This document shows positions 1-12,599 of a DNA stretch of 64,000 nt, one piece after another. The stretch spans positions 48,918,001 to 48,982,000 of the forward strand of contig CM114271.1 in the NCBI GenBank assembly GCA_050084515.1. The letters run 5' to 3'. The notes below the pieces were generated by a model. That model was not told where the DNA came from. It was given only the letters and a program-made list of their open reading frames with translations, and searched no databases. This DNA is from Blasia pusilla. Taxonomy: Eukaryota > Marchantiophyta > Marchantiopsida > Blasiales. Every line of letters starts with the position of its first letter. The stretch's first letter is position 1. A program made the position numbers and the translations under genes.

Positions 1-2582
1 GGAGGATCTTTTCTGTCGTACATTTATTCTGCCCCACCTTTGAAGGTAAGAGTGGCCTGCTTGTAATGGTTGTTCAATGTCCTCTTGCACATGGATTTAA
101 CTAGATGTATCGCATGCTCTGTCAGAAAGGGATTCACCTTTAAAAGTAGCATTGAGTTGTAGCTCAATTTTATAAGACTTCACATATAGAATATCTGTTG
201 TTGATGTTTATTTTTTTAGGCGTACTCCCAAACACCATCCCAGTAGGTTTTATTTGTATTCCTTTGACTTCCAAGTCTTGTCTTTACTTTTGTTTCTGGA
301 TGTCTTCACATCTCGCCTTTATACATGGGTAATTTCCCTCATTATGCACCTGCCTCGTGTTATTTTCTTTTCCCTGCTAAAAGTTTCCTGCTCCCATGGT
401 CCTGTGTGCACAGCTGAAGCAAAGTGGATGGCTTGGCAACTATGCTTTGGGCTCCAGTTATATTTCTCTGCCATGGTTCGTACGTGTTTCTTGTATCCAA
501 ATGCTGCACCGTGATATTAAAATTGTGCTTGTAGGATGAAACTCAATTTTCACCAACTGTAGGCATACCCATTTAACAAGACATTTGGGTCGAGCTTTAC
601 AGTCCAATCATATACTACCAATCCAATGAACTACTTGGCAAATTGTGGGTGTGTGTCTGTCAGCAAAACCGCTCACTTTTCATGATGTTATCTTTGTGTA
701 CATGTCTCGATGTTTGAGATTGAGATTGCTGTCATCTTTCCGTATGACAGGTGGTCAGGTCAAGCTCTTTTTGGAACTCTTACACCTGATGTGATCATTT
801 TGACTCTCTTGTATAGTACTGCTGGGGTGGGTTGGCAGTCCTTCCTTACCCGTTTCAATTTGCTTCTGACCATTTCCAGTATATTCTTGCATGCATTTAC
901 CTTACGCCTGCAACTGTTCTCAGTGCAGCGGATTTGTCTCCATCAAGTGAAGGATTGTTGTTGTGGGCATGGAACCCACTGATAGAAAATAAGTTCTTCT
1001 GCTGATTATCCATCTTCACAGAAGTTCTAACCCGCTTTGATCCTGTACAGTTAGGAATTGCTATTATCAATGACTTCAAAAGTATTGAAGGGGACAGGGC
1101 ATTAGGATTACAGGTGAAGTTGATCATTTTATACTGCTTTTTAAACTTAAAAATATGGTTTTATAGCACGAGTGTGATAATTTTTGCAGCAATATTATTG
1201 CATGGATGGAATTGTGTATATGACATAGCAAACAGGGTTACATAGCCAACTTGAGTTTGATGGCTTGTGGTTACATCTGCTACAGTCATTACCTGTTGCA
1301 TTTGGAGTTGACGCGGCGAAGTGGATCTGTGCCGGAACAATTGATGTCACACAACTTGGTGTTGCAGGTCTGTATCTTGCTGTTTTTGCTCAAATATTGA
1401 TGCCTCTTGTCTTGAGCTTCATGTAAGGCATGCCTTTCTTTGGTGAGAAAAAGGTCAGGGAAACCTCTATCCCAACGGGGTGTTCCAGGTTTAGAGACTC
1501 CCTTACATTTAGTGAGGACCAGGGGTGTTTTCTACTTGCAGTTCTCCTTCCCCTCCTACTCAAGAATATGGTCTGGATGCATGGCAGGGTGGTATTGTGT
1601 GGACCATGTCACTGTTCATGTCTGACCTACTGAACAAGATATCCTGCCAAGACAGGATTGGTTCATTGAGTGATTGCGTTTATGTTTGGCCCGTCTTCAG
1701 AACGGGGATGTCTGGATAATTGTATAAGGCAGCTAGTTTGAGCAGGTTAACCCTACAACTTTTGGAAGTTGCGATCTGCAGCATACCTTCTGGCCCAAGG
1801 GAAGACAACCTATGGATTGATTTTGCTGGCACTTATTGCTCCGCAAATTCTTTTCCAGGTGGGAGATTATCCATCAGCCAAAAAAATTTATGTTCTAGTG
1901 TTTGAGTGGAAGTTGTGCACATGTTGAATTTGGTTCAATCTACGAGATTTTCATTTGTCTCAAGTGCATATGTATTGATGGCTGGTTCTTAAATCTAACA
2001 CTTTGAGCGTTCTCTTCCACTGCAGTTCCAGTACTTCTTGGATGACCCTATCAAGAATGATGTCAAGTATCAGGTATGAGCTACCCAAGAATGTTCAGCG
2101 TGAGGCATGCTCATGTTAAGATTTGTTGCCATTCACCATACGAATTTGAACTCTCTGCATATCTGGAGTCTTCCTGCCCAAGAACACTAAATGGAAAGCT
2201 CATTGTGAGTTTGGAGTATACTGGGAGTTTGCGTGAATCTGCTTTGTGTTTGTGCTTTCTCTTTACGGATGGTGATACGTTCACTGGTGAGCTCCAGTTG
2301 AGAGTTTTTGCCATATCCTGTGGCCTCATCTATGAGCTGTGGTCAGATCAGGTCTTTTGGCCTGATGGCATGTCCTACGGTACAAGAGGCAGGGGTAACA
2401 AACGAAATGTGCAAATAGAACTTGAGTGCTTTCTGTTAAAACTCTGCTGATCTGCCCATAGATCACAAAGCTTTCCGTCATGGCAGTTCAAGTGACTCAT
2501 GTATTCTTGATTTTTTCAGGCAAGCGCACAGCCTTTCTTTGTGTTTGGCCTCTTGTGCACAGCCTTGGCGATAAGCCATTGA
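1..2582 (+). CDS. CHLG: Chlorophyll synthase, 3' part (gene starts before the window)
   Basis: Esterifies chlorophyllide with a phytyl or geranylgeranyl chain in plastid membranes, the last step of chlorophyll synthesis; it belongs to the UbiA prenyltransferase family. Eight exons can be joined in phase with GT-AG borders: 1-45, 414-475, 751-826, 1051-1113, 1286-1367, 1782-1858, 2026-2073, 2520-2582. The joined protein reads GGSFLSYIYSAPPLK, LKQSGWLGNYALGSSYISLPW, WSGQALFGTLTPDVIILTLL, LGIAIINDFKSIEGDRALGL (the second Asp-rich UbiA motif), GVDAAKWICAGTIDVTQLGV, YLLAQGKTTYGLILLALIAP, FQYFLDDPIKNDVKYQ and ASAQPFFVFGLLCTALAISH, then TGA. This matches the C-terminal half of plant CHLG in order and spacing. 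The N-terminus, transit peptide and first Asp-rich motif lie upstream of base 1. No break is seen. Exon borders are hand-made; the 1367/1782 junction gives Ala where Gly is usual. Confidence 0.93.
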
Positions 2583-3952
2583 TTGGCCATGCAGTGGGTG
2601 AGTAGCAGGACTCAAAACTCAGCCTTCGTTGAGATGCACTACCAGATTTTATGAATTTGTAAGTAGAGATACATTGTGATCAGACAAGCAGGGCAGACTA
2701 TGAACCTTATCCGGAAAGGACTGATGCTACGATGTCTTTGTCATCATAGCCCCAGGGCAGTTCGCTTTCACTCATTCTCCACCCATCAGCTCCGTACAGC
2801 TGCAGCCTCAAGAAATTTTGACCTTGCAATCTGGCAAGACTGGGTCGGCCAGATGTATGATAAGTACGATGCTCATTAGATATGCATGTAAGAAATCTCA
2901 AGGCACTGCCAGAGTTTTCAAATATAGACCACGGTAGAGTTGACTGGAATAAATGGTAGGCATGTATGAAGTGGCTATTTTTAAGGCGTGCTTCTAGCCC
3001 AAATCATAGGCCTGCATTTTTTACAAAGTCAATCAAAAAGGTACTGGCATTAGTTCTGAATATTCCACTTGATCATTACTCCCAGATTACCCGTGTGCCG
3101 TGGATTTACATGTATTTCAAAGTATTTGTCGGAGAGAAGTAGTATCCAAATCGATGTGTCAATGCCGAAGCATATAATCAGGTAATTCTTGGACAGATCC
3201 GAAAGTTTAACGGTGGTTTTAACTAATTAAACTCGCGAAAATTCTTACCCTAAGCTTTTTGGATGATATGGAGTAACTGACATATCTTCCAAACCGCGGA
3301 GGCTCACAATTTTGAACATGGACTATGTCGGGTCCGTAGTTCAATTACTAGATTTTAATGACCTTACATTATTTTGACTTTTCTTGTGAGAAAATCTTAT
3401 TTTGATGGATATGATTTTCGTAACGTCGGCTACGGGTAGGATAATCTTTCATATTTACCAAGGATAGTAGGTTTAGGTTGTAAACATAAGTTTTGGTAAA
3501 ATCATTTCTCGGAATTATGAACTATGGACTATTGGATGAGTCGTCGTGTAATAATGTCCCAATTCCGTGTAAGGATTTCAGTTTTCAGTAAAACTTGTCA
3601 CACGTTCATCCACCTTTCAGTTCACCATGACGTGCCATAAATCCATGCAACTTCCACGCGCATCTTAGTAAGCATTGTTTCAGTGTAGATATTCCCAAGT
3701 GTAGTCAAGCCTACGTGGGAAAATGCTAAGGGCGCCAGGCCGTGTACGGTTACTGGATAGTGAATACTCTCTTTTTCCAAGTTGGAAGAGTATCTAGGCC
3801 TCTCTCCTTGACATACTTTGCTTTTACCACAAACAATGACACATCTACAGTAAAAAGGAGGCCTACACGCGCACATAAAGCTGATCCCATGATCATAATC
3901 CCTTCTCAATTGCGCCCTCTAAATCCCATATCTGCCAAAGAATTCCGACTGG
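2583..3952. other. Tail-to-tail spacer between CHLG and argininosuccinate synthase
   Basis: About 1.4 kb without a supported gene. It should hold the 3' UTRs and poly(A) signals of the two convergent genes. Short open frames here are not conserved-looking and do not join to either gene. Confidence 0.6.
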
Positions 3953-6900
3953 TCATTTCTTTTTCTGCTGAAGGAGTGCTCTGACTCTTGTAGGAAGTCC
4001 ATATAGGCGGATGAATCCTGCTGCATCAGCTTGATTGTAGATTTTACTACCTTCTTCAAAAGATGATATGTCCTCTCGGTAAAGACTATTGGGGCTTGTT
4101 CGGCTTGTGACATTAACTGAGCCTTTGAACAGCTTCAAAGTGACATTTCCGGTACTGGTCTCAGAGACCTTCTCCATAAATGCATCCATGGACTCCCTGA
4201 GGGGATCAAACCATCTGCCTGCGTATACCAACTCTGCATACTTCAAAGCCAGTGAATCTTTTACTTGCAGGGTTTCCCTGTCAAGAGTAAGAGATTCCAG
4301 TTCTCTACATGCAAGGGTCAATATAGTACCTCCAGGGGTCTCATAAACACCTCGACTCTTCATACCCACAAGACGATTCTCAACCATGTCTACTCTCCCA
4401 ATTCCATGATCACCTCCGATTGTGTTCAGTTTTTCAAGCATAGCTGCAGGAGATAATCTCTCACCATTTACAGACACGGGCAATCCCGCTTCAATACCTA
4501 TCTCCACATACCTGCAAAAACATGGTTATCAGTGTTAGAAAGTAATTGCAATCAAGAGGAGGAAAGTTATCTGATGTGAACAGTGAGATAGCTCAACCTT
4601 CAATGGGTGACTCCTTTCTGAATCACATGTGAAAATCTCTCTACACAAGCTCTAAATCTTGTCACTCAACCTCTTCCTATTGCTTTTAGTTCCAATGAAG
4701 CGTCCTCAATCACAAAACCAAGATTCCAACCACATTCTATTTCGCTATTAAAGTAATAAATGTGTTCAATGCTTCCTGGGAAAAGTTGACAGTGGGTGGA
4801 GACTTGATTTGCTCCCCTAAGCTTGTAAGTTTCCCAAAGGGGGTAAAGATTTCAATAGATTTTCAGAATACAATAAAAGCAACTTTTGTGAAAAATCTGT
4901 GAATGAAGCAACCCAGGGATTTCAACAAAATCTTTTCTAGTAAAAATCCACAGAAGAAAGAACTTGCTCTATGTGGAGCAAGTCAAGGTGATACATCATG
5001 TGCAGGATCCTCAAGTCATCAAACTCACTCTGGTGTATTAGGGGCATCCTCGGGGTCCACAGTCATGACAAACATATCTTTCTTGGGCTCATTGGCAGGA
5101 TCTTCCAATATATCACCCTGCAAAAGACTGCTCTTGTAAGTAACTCAAGAGTGCCAATATCGATTGACTCTACAGACCATTTTCAGTAGAGAGTTTCATG
5201 GAATAACCTTCATGGCCAGATTACCTCATGACTGATGTGCCACAAATTGCGGTCTCGGCTGTAAATAGATTTTTTAGTAACAGGCACCGGAACATTGTGC
5301 TTCTTTGCATACTCAATAGCATCTTCACGACCTGTTATATCCCATTCTCTCCATGGAGCTACAACATTAAGAGTAGGATCCAGTGCGAAGAAAGTCAACT
5401 CAAACCTGACCTGCAGACAAAGTGAAAAATGAAAATCCGTTTTCTCAACAGAGGCACTAAAACATTCCCAATACCTGTCTAGGCCCTACACTATTGGGTA
5501 ATGTTTTAGTGCTATTCTAAGTTCCATCGCTGGAGCACCAGATAGTGAGATCAGATATTGAAATTGCAAGACTCCCTTTTTCTGCCAGGGTATGGCATAC
5601 CTGATCATTTCCTTTCCCAGTACAACCGTGGGATACAGCATCTGCACCAAACTCTTTCGCGACATCAACCATGGCCTGTACAACAATACAGAAACCAACC
5701 AAATCATCAGATGGGGCAATTCCATGTTATCCTAGTCATTCTCAACAGGGTACTCCTACATTCAGAACACTATGTCCTACATCTACAGCTACAACCAACT
5801 TTGGTAGCACAACTAAAACTAAATGTAGTTGCACCCTTCCTTGATCCCCTTCCTGTGGTTAAGAATTTTCAATAAGCGATATACTAGTAGTTCCATTTGG
5901 AGTTTACATCTTTTGTCAATTGGTCATAGATTTCCAGTTTGGAACTTTGTCCACAGGCTTCAGTTGACATAAAGCACTCCTTTTATGGTAAGCTGTTTTC
6001 TGTATCCATTGACGCAAACTCCACTCATGGCGTTGAGATGTCAATGTTTCCCTCGGTTCATTCTTTCAGGCTCACCCTCAATTTGAACCCAGTTGATTGC
6101 AGATAGAGTAGAATGAACTTTCTAAAACCCAGAGAACACACCTTTGCAATGATTGGACGTGCCATGGACGTACCCAACAGATACTTTCTTTCATAGACTG
6201 CTCCAGCTCGCAGGCATGGGAAGATGTAATCCTTCACGAAGTCTTCTCTTAAGTCCTTAATCACAAGGTGACTTGCACCGCTTGCTTTTGCTTTTGCTTC
6301 CAGACCGTCAGTTTCTCCAACACCCTGCATTTCGTGTGCCCGGGTATTACAATTCACCCTGGATCATTCTCACATGTAAAGCAGGCAGTCGGATATTTTT
6401 CCCTGAAACTACCAAATGACTATTGACGAGATCCCGTGTACTCATCGAAATTTGGCCATTCTGGAGGCAGAAGCTTCGAATTCTAAATAAGAATCAGACG
6501 ATGAAGTCTTATTCCGACGTACAAAGATCAGAGCAGCTGCATTTCAAAGGAAGGGCCGGGGGCGATCAGGACAGTCATTCTTACTTGGCCTACGTCCGCA
6601 GTGAAGCAGATAACTTCGCAACCATAGTTCTCCCTGAAGAAAAAAGTAGTAATCCATCAGAAGTGAAAGTGGGAAAACAAAGGTACATATAGAAGAATTA
6701 AGCTCCCACAAAGCAGGTAGGAGACTCAGGCCATTCATTCATGAAATCACAAAAACCTCACAGACATTGATCCAAATCAAATGGAGTTGAACCCTACCGC
6801 AACCAGGGAACGATTACAGATGTGTCGAGTCCCCCACTGTATGCCAGGACAACTTTCTTCAGTTTCCCACGGAGTCCACCTTCTGCATTTGCCTGAGAAG

Positions 6901-7230
6901 CCATCTTCACCTCGTCTGGAGCTAGGACGGCTCGCGCTCCTGCACGCTAAAGAGTTGCTGAATGAATTACTACTTAGTCGTTCACGTTTGCCACATGCAC
7001 CCACAGCTCCAATGTTCCTTTCCACACTCACTGCGTTTCGTACCTGTCCTGACCGAGAATCTCCGATGCTGGTGTACGTGGAATGAGGGAAATCCTGCGA
7101 GAGGAGCGCACAAACTGGCGCTACCACAGGTCCTTCTCAAACCATCAAACTCGGCGGGTACGGGAACATCAGGCTTGCGGCTCGAGCCACACAGCGAGGA
7201 GAGAGAGTGGGCAGCCATCGCAGCAGCCAT
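3953..7230 (-). CDS. Argininosuccinate synthase, plastid-type, eight exons
   Basis: Joins citrulline and aspartate using ATP to make argininosuccinate, the penultimate step of arginine synthesis; in plants this occurs in plastids. Exons on the minus strand: 7230-7032, 6939-6798, 6633-6585, 6324-6142, 5675-5601, 5410-5225, 5117-5029, 4511-3953. All phases agree and give 493 residues, close to the usual plant length. Residues 1-~85 are an Ala/Ser/Arg-rich transit-peptide-like leader. The ATP pyrophosphatase loop [15 protein letters not shown] starts near residue 100. Then follow [103 protein letters not shown], and a C-terminus with [20 protein letters not shown]. The ATG at 7230 is the first in-frame start. 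The exon 1/2 junction (A|GTGAGT to GTGCAG|GA) is the best phase-compatible choice but lies in the unconserved leader. No damage is seen. Confidence 0.94.
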
Positions 7231-10200
7231 CCCTTTAACGAAATTTCCTCCTCCAACTGCAGAGATTGATCCACAAATGCAGCGCGAGTCAGTAAAATCC
7301 CTCTCACCTCGCGACGATCAAATGAAGCCCACTGCTCCGTCCTCACACGGACGCAGTCGGATTCTCAAGCGGAAAGTGAGTCTCACATCAGTATCACTCC
7401 AGCGCATGGACGAACGGACCTGAGAATTGGATAGGCGGCGATCGTTGCTGCGAGCGAGAGGACAAGACAGGAGAAGAAATGAGAGGGTTGAGGGTTTCAC
7501 GAAAGGCACATGACGCGAAGCACAACAAGAGAGAGAATAGAAGAACGGACGTCGGTGTACGTCCAGCGCTCGCTAATCTACCGGTGCTGTGGCCTCACAC
7601 ACTCGCTTGGGTCAGGTTAAATTAAGGTAACGGTGGGAGAGACGGTAGATTGAGTCGGGTACGTTATTGGGCATGGTTGAATTATTGGTAACCTATATGC
7701 ATAAACCAGTATGGGTCCGGTTTGAGAGTTTGAGTAAAGAATTATATTATAATATCCAAAACTTTGTTAAATAAATTTAAAGATGATGGTCACCAATTCA
7801 AACTAGGTAAATAACCTATCCCATAGTATATTTGCCAAATCAGTAGTAGTCCAAAGTTCATTCGTGACTGGCACCAACTAGTAAGAAATAAGGAGATACA
7901 TGGGGGAAGAAGCATAGAATCATGAAAGATTGAATTTGTTTTTATTAGATCCACATCCATGCAAAACAAAGAGAACCCATTTAGGGTTGAAAAATCTTTT
8001 GTAGGAGACTTTCATTCTCCAAATCCACTCCCCAAACCTGCATCCCCAAAACGAAGAAGTGAGAAAAGGAAGAAGTTATTAGTGCCTAGTAGTAGGGGGG
8101 CCGTAAATAATGAAATAACAAGAAAATATAATAACAAACATGCAATTTTTTTCCTTATTCATATTTGATATTATGGGAAGGGAAAATATATTGACGAAGG
8201 AACCAAATTTATAATTTAATCAATAATTTAGTTGATGCATATTATTTTGGTGGGAGGAGTGAAGGGGGACGAAAGGTACTATTTAAAATTTCATGGAAAA
8301 TTGAAATTGCTTTGGGGATTAGGCTATTATTTAATGTTTAATTAAAAAGTGGAGTTAAATAGAAGAGTGGAATATTTTTATTTTTTTTAGATTTAGGAAA
8401 ATAAAAATTATAAGCATATTTTGATAGAAAAATACGATTATTTTAAAAAAATCATGTTAATTCACCTTTGATATTTTGGGAAAGGAAAGTAAATTTGAAT
8501 GGAAAAGGGAAGTGATTTCTTTAATTCAATTTAGTTAGTGGGTGTTATTTTGGTGGGGAAGAGTAGATATTTTTTAAACTTTTATGGAAGTGTGAAATTA
8601 TTTAGGGGAGTGGGGTTTTATTTATATTTTAATTGAAGAATAAAATTATTTGAAATTGTGAAATTAGATTACTATTTGAAGATTTAAGAAAGTGAAAATT
8701 ATTTCTAAATGATTAAAAATTTTGCGTGCAAGCAAGGGCATGCTAACTAGTGGGCTTAAATTAGCAAGTTGTGTACTTATAATCTATACTATTGACTAAA
8801 CGCATGGGGTTGCTATAAGTAGGAGGATAAGAAGAAAAAAGTTTTATGAGAAATGAAGAACCAAAACTATTTAACACCTTATCTTACTTGCATATGAGTT
8901 TCTTTTCATCCACAAAAGCGTTTAAATAATTTTAAAAGGTGTCGAGAGAGGGACTATGTAATTGATAGAAAATACCTAGATTAAGATCATGGTCATTCTA
9001 TGCTTGTGCAAACATGGGCATTCTTATTAGTTCGGTTATAAATTCAGTGCTCATGCAAAATGTTCTGTAAGATGGATGGAAATGGAACAAGAATGTGCAT
9101 TTGGAGTGTTGGTTCGAGTGAATGACAACATGAGATGTATATGTAAATAGAATGAACATGTGGTAACTTTAAAGCGGGAGATGTGAAATTTTTTTGAGAC
9201 TTGTGTATTCATATCATTTATATGTTCGGTATGGAGGAAACACACGTTGGACACCATTCAATGGGATGACTTGTTCTTGAAGTGACTAAATTGGAAGGGA
9301 CGATTGGGAAACATCCATAAGTGAGAATGATCAACATATATGTGTAGACTCTGAATGCGGTAGGGCGTTGAGTAGTGGTCTCATATGAAGGCGGGTTAAT
9401 ATATATAATTATTGTGGAAGCCTATCTTGATTTTTTCCTCCATTTTTCATACCTTTCATTTTGAGCAAATAAGCAACGAACACGTGTCTTGAGCTGGTAA
9501 ATGTTTTTGGTTGATTTAGTTCTTTGGGGTGATTCTAGACGTAGTTGTGAATCCAGAAGTGTACCCTTGGTGGTACACACTTCAAAATTTCAAAATTTTC
9601 CCACATTTTTTTAACTAACCTCTTGATAATCACATGATACTTACTTGTCCAAAATATACACAAGTCTCTTGCCCTCCCAATAAATCAACACTTTCCCAAA
9701 GGTCAAACATCAAACTATTATTTCAATATGGTTTCCCACATTTCCAATGCTCTCCCTAGCTTCATGCTAATCATTTTCAACCAATGGAAATATTACAAGG
9801 TACAATTTTAAATTCTATACTTTTCATTATCCCTTAGTTTAAAATTACCCGTCATTTTTCAAACACGTACAATGCATAGGTATTAACTAATATGATTTCA
9901 AAGAAAAAAAGAGTGTATATTCTATATGTTCATTGATGCTTATGTTTATATACAATTAGTTGGATTTACGCTTGATCCATATCTTGTTTAAGTTTCATCA
10001 TCTTCAATTTGCTTTAGGTACATTTGGTGGAATAAGCAAGAGGATCACGTAGTGGGGAAACAATGTAAATCATATGGTCTAGAACTAAGATGATAGTAAA
10101 GTGGAAAATATACTATAGTAATAGGATGGATGAAACAAGAGGAAAATTTTCCAAAGAAAATGATTTCAGTTGATTCTTCGAGTCGTTGAATGTGTCTGGA

Positions 10201-10323
10201 GTGTAACTTTGCCCCAAGATGTCAGATGTGGTTGGCGACAGGTCTGTTCCATTAGGAACGTCATTTATGGCGATTTCCCTATTTTGGTCTTAGTCTGTCA
10301 GGTGACCCATTCTCGATCAACGG
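7231..10323. other. Gene-poor region upstream of argininosuccinate synthase
   Basis: About 3.1 kb with no supported gene. The first few hundred bases must contain the argininosuccinate synthase promoter and 5' UTR, but no TATA box or other element stands out enough to call. From about 7.7 kb the sequence becomes strongly AT-rich with many poly-A/T runs and includes the dispersed repeat listed separately. From 8.7 to 10.3 kb I see only AT-rich spacer. Confidence 0.6.
8150..8720. repeat. AT-rich dispersed repeat, two adjacent degraded copies
   Basis: The segment around 8438-8575 contains the phrases TTTGATATTTTGGGAAAGGA, AAATTTGAATGGAAAAGG and ATTTTGGTGGG in order. A weaker copy of the same order precedes it at 8156-8270. 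The complement of 26,690-26,850 carries the same phrases in the same order, so this is an interspersed repeat with copies in both orientations. No coding potential or clear ends are visible. It could be a decayed non-autonomous transposon. Confidence 0.6.
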
Positions 10324-10782
10324 TCACCCAATAACCTGCGCGGGTAGGTTACTGTTGGGAGGGCTATTTTTGGAGGAAGAGTCTTTTAGCTTTTCCCAAG
10401 GGTATAAGAGAGGGAGAGATGGATTTCCCAAGCCATCTTTCTCAAAGGGAAGATTTTGAACTCCCGAATTTAGTTCGGCTCGGTAAACGACGGATTGAGT
10501 AACATCCACATGATAGTTCTCATCATTATCCGCATCTAAAAGGTGCAACACCAAGAACATGTCACTAGCAACAATACTCCATCCAATCAAGCGCATTCCA
10601 CCCTTCCTTGCAAGTTTGACATTCAGTCTTATTTCGGACACCCCTTGCGCAACCGATATTCTAAAGTTCATCCCATAAGCCCGAACAATCGGCTTTACGG
10701 AATTCAAATTGGAAGGTAGTCTTCGAGTGCGGATCAAAGTGCCTAGAACCTTTGTCCGGGTAAGAATTTGCTTCTTAACCAT
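10324..10782 (-). CDS. Unassigned open frame, 152 codons
   Basis: An ATG-started frame of 152 codons ending in TGA. I do not recognise the protein. It begins MVKKQILTRTKVLGTLIRTR (basic), has a central stretch containing RLIGWSIVASDMFLVLHLLD that could be a buried strand/helix pair, and ends in a Ser/Pro/Asn-rich tail. There is no clear signal peptide. A possible upstream exon could lie around 10.74-10.93 kb, where an overlapping open frame exists, but no splice junction is compelling. It could be a fragment of a mobile-element protein or a spurious frame; the composition looks more protein-like than its neighbours. Confidence 0.3.
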   Translation of the reverse strand: MVKKQILTRTKVLGTLIRTRRLPSNLNSVKPIVRAYGMNFRISVAQGVSEIRLNVKLARKGGMRLIGWSIVASDMFLVLHLLDADNDENYHVDVTQSVVYRAELNSGVQNLPFEKDGLGNPSLPLLYPWEKLKDSSSKNSPPNSNLPAQVIG

Positions 10783-11520
10783 GATTGTAGATCGAAAAAA
10801 ATTACTGCAACACGAGAATTCGTAAGCAATGCATTAAACATAGGAGAGAAAACCCTTTTCTTAACACTGGATAGGCAAGAATGGAGCAATATAGTACTCA
10901 TCATAAATTCATTTAGTGCAAACATATGAGATGTGAACTAACCTTGGTGAATTGGAAAGTGGAGATCTGCACAACCTCAGGAATTTTGGAACTCAATCCC
11001 TTGGGCAGTTGTTGCTCTGGTCTACGGTGGAATTCAATGAGCTAAAGATTTTGAAACCAGGGGGTCCACTGACACCACCAGATTCAATCCAAATCCTCCT
11101 GATTCAGAAACATATCAGCTATTGTCCTTCCGTTTCTCTAGGAATTGACACTAAAACTTACAACGATGACGTCCCCAACACCTGACTGAACCCAACAAGG
11201 ATGACGTCCACCTTGGTTAGAAACTCACTGCCCGAAAGAGGAGGAAATTTGACAGCATCTTGATTGTGTTACAAGATTCCTTACCCTAACATATGTTCCA
11301 ATCTACCCCCGCGGTTCAATCAAACTTCCATATTAGATACTAGCGTACATTCGCCCGCCAAAACTATGTAGGTTCCCCAGGCTATAATAGAGTACATTTG
11401 TAGGGCAGTTGCAAAATTACTCTCTCCAAACCTCTACCAATCGAAACACGAAAAGTGAACGGTAGCTATTCTTCACAATTGGTTCTTTGTCCGGAGTACA
11501 AACAACTTAGCACAATGCCG
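10783..11520. other. Spacer without recognised features
   Basis: Moderate-GC spacer. Small open frames are present on both strands but none shows family resemblance, splice continuity or a distinctive composition. Confidence 0.5.
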
Positions 11521-11785
11521 AAGGGATACTACGTCTGAATCGCCACGACGTCAAAAGCCGTGATACCTTCTCAAGGGGTACCAAGTCTAAAGGGTTTCCA
11601 AGCCTGAAGGGCTACTACGTGCGTCGTGTTTGCAAACTTGAAGGGCTACAAGGCTGGAGCACTACGACATCTGAGAGGGTACTACGTTTGGATCCTTACC
11701 ACGTCGGAAAGGCTACTACGTAAAAAATGTTATCGCGTCTAAACGGACCGTTTCAGCATTTGAAGGGGTACTATGTTCAAATCAT
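11521..11785. repeat. Degenerate ~17-bp minisatellite
   Basis: About a dozen or more adjoining 16-18 bp units resembling AAGGGCTACTACGTCTG. Examples of unit variants are AAGGGATACTACGTCTG at 11521, AAGGGGTACCAAGTCTA and AAGGGTTTCCAAGCCTG near 11570-11605, AAGGGCTACAAGGCTGG near 11640 and a GAGGGTACTACGTTTGG form near 11675. The phase is kept across most of the tract, with some longer interruptions. The last recognisable unit is near 11,765-11,783. No open frame runs through it. Confidence 0.65.
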
Positions 11786-12599
11786 AACCCGGTTAGGCTT
11801 CTGACGGCTTGCAATAGGATCTCAAGTCCATACTTGAATGAACATGGCAGATCATAATTTGTGCGGTTCCCAAGTGTAGATCTTAACATACTAACCGTTA
11901 TGTCCATTATCCAAACGATACGAGCCAATCCCTTTAATGAAAGTAAATACATTGTCAAGACGAAACCCGAGCGTCAGGGGCCAAGTATTGTGTCCTTTGA
12001 CGTTCCTCCTTCTCCTTCTCCCTCCACCATTAACTACTTTAGTAAGATGGGAATAAAGGACAGAAGTTTAAACTACGAACGCAGTAGATATATAGACCAC
12101 TAACCTAACTCCTCGAAAAGCACGGCTAGCCAGCTGCAAAACACATTCAGATCTAAAACGCAGTAAGGCGGTTGCAGGCCTCAACGCCGCAATTGCAATG
12201 TGACAACCTCACTCGAATCAGCCAAATTTTTCCTGCTCAGTTCCGATTCTTAAGTACTCCCGACCGACCGAAGCCAGCTTTGGTCGGTCAGGAGTTCCTA
12301 AGAATGGTAACTATAGATCTAGTTAAAAAAATGATAACTGAATCCAATTCCCTCAACCATTTTTGTAACTCTACATGTACGGTGTGAATCGGAAGTGAAT
12401 TTGCAAACCCTAAAACCTAAACACTGACATGCACAACACTTCTAAAAATGATAGAACGACTAAAATACCTTCACAAAGGGCACTCAGGAATCCACCTCTG
12501 CATGACATCTCCCGCCCCGCAATAAAAGCCATACATTCAATTGCATTGGAAGTGTGGATCTATGCTTAGTTTGATAGCTTTGAATCCAGAAATGAACGG
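11786..12599. other. Spacer between tandem arrays
   Basis: No gene is supported. A short CCCTAAAACCTAAAC telobox-like string occurs near 12,405, and single phrases shared with the following 150-bp array begin to appear from about 12,540. Confidence 0.45.

Noticed and set aside
2076-2450. A 124-codon plus-strand frame
   Set aside because: It begins just beyond an exon end and runs through an intron of chlorophyll synthase; the in-phase exons on either side explain the locus.
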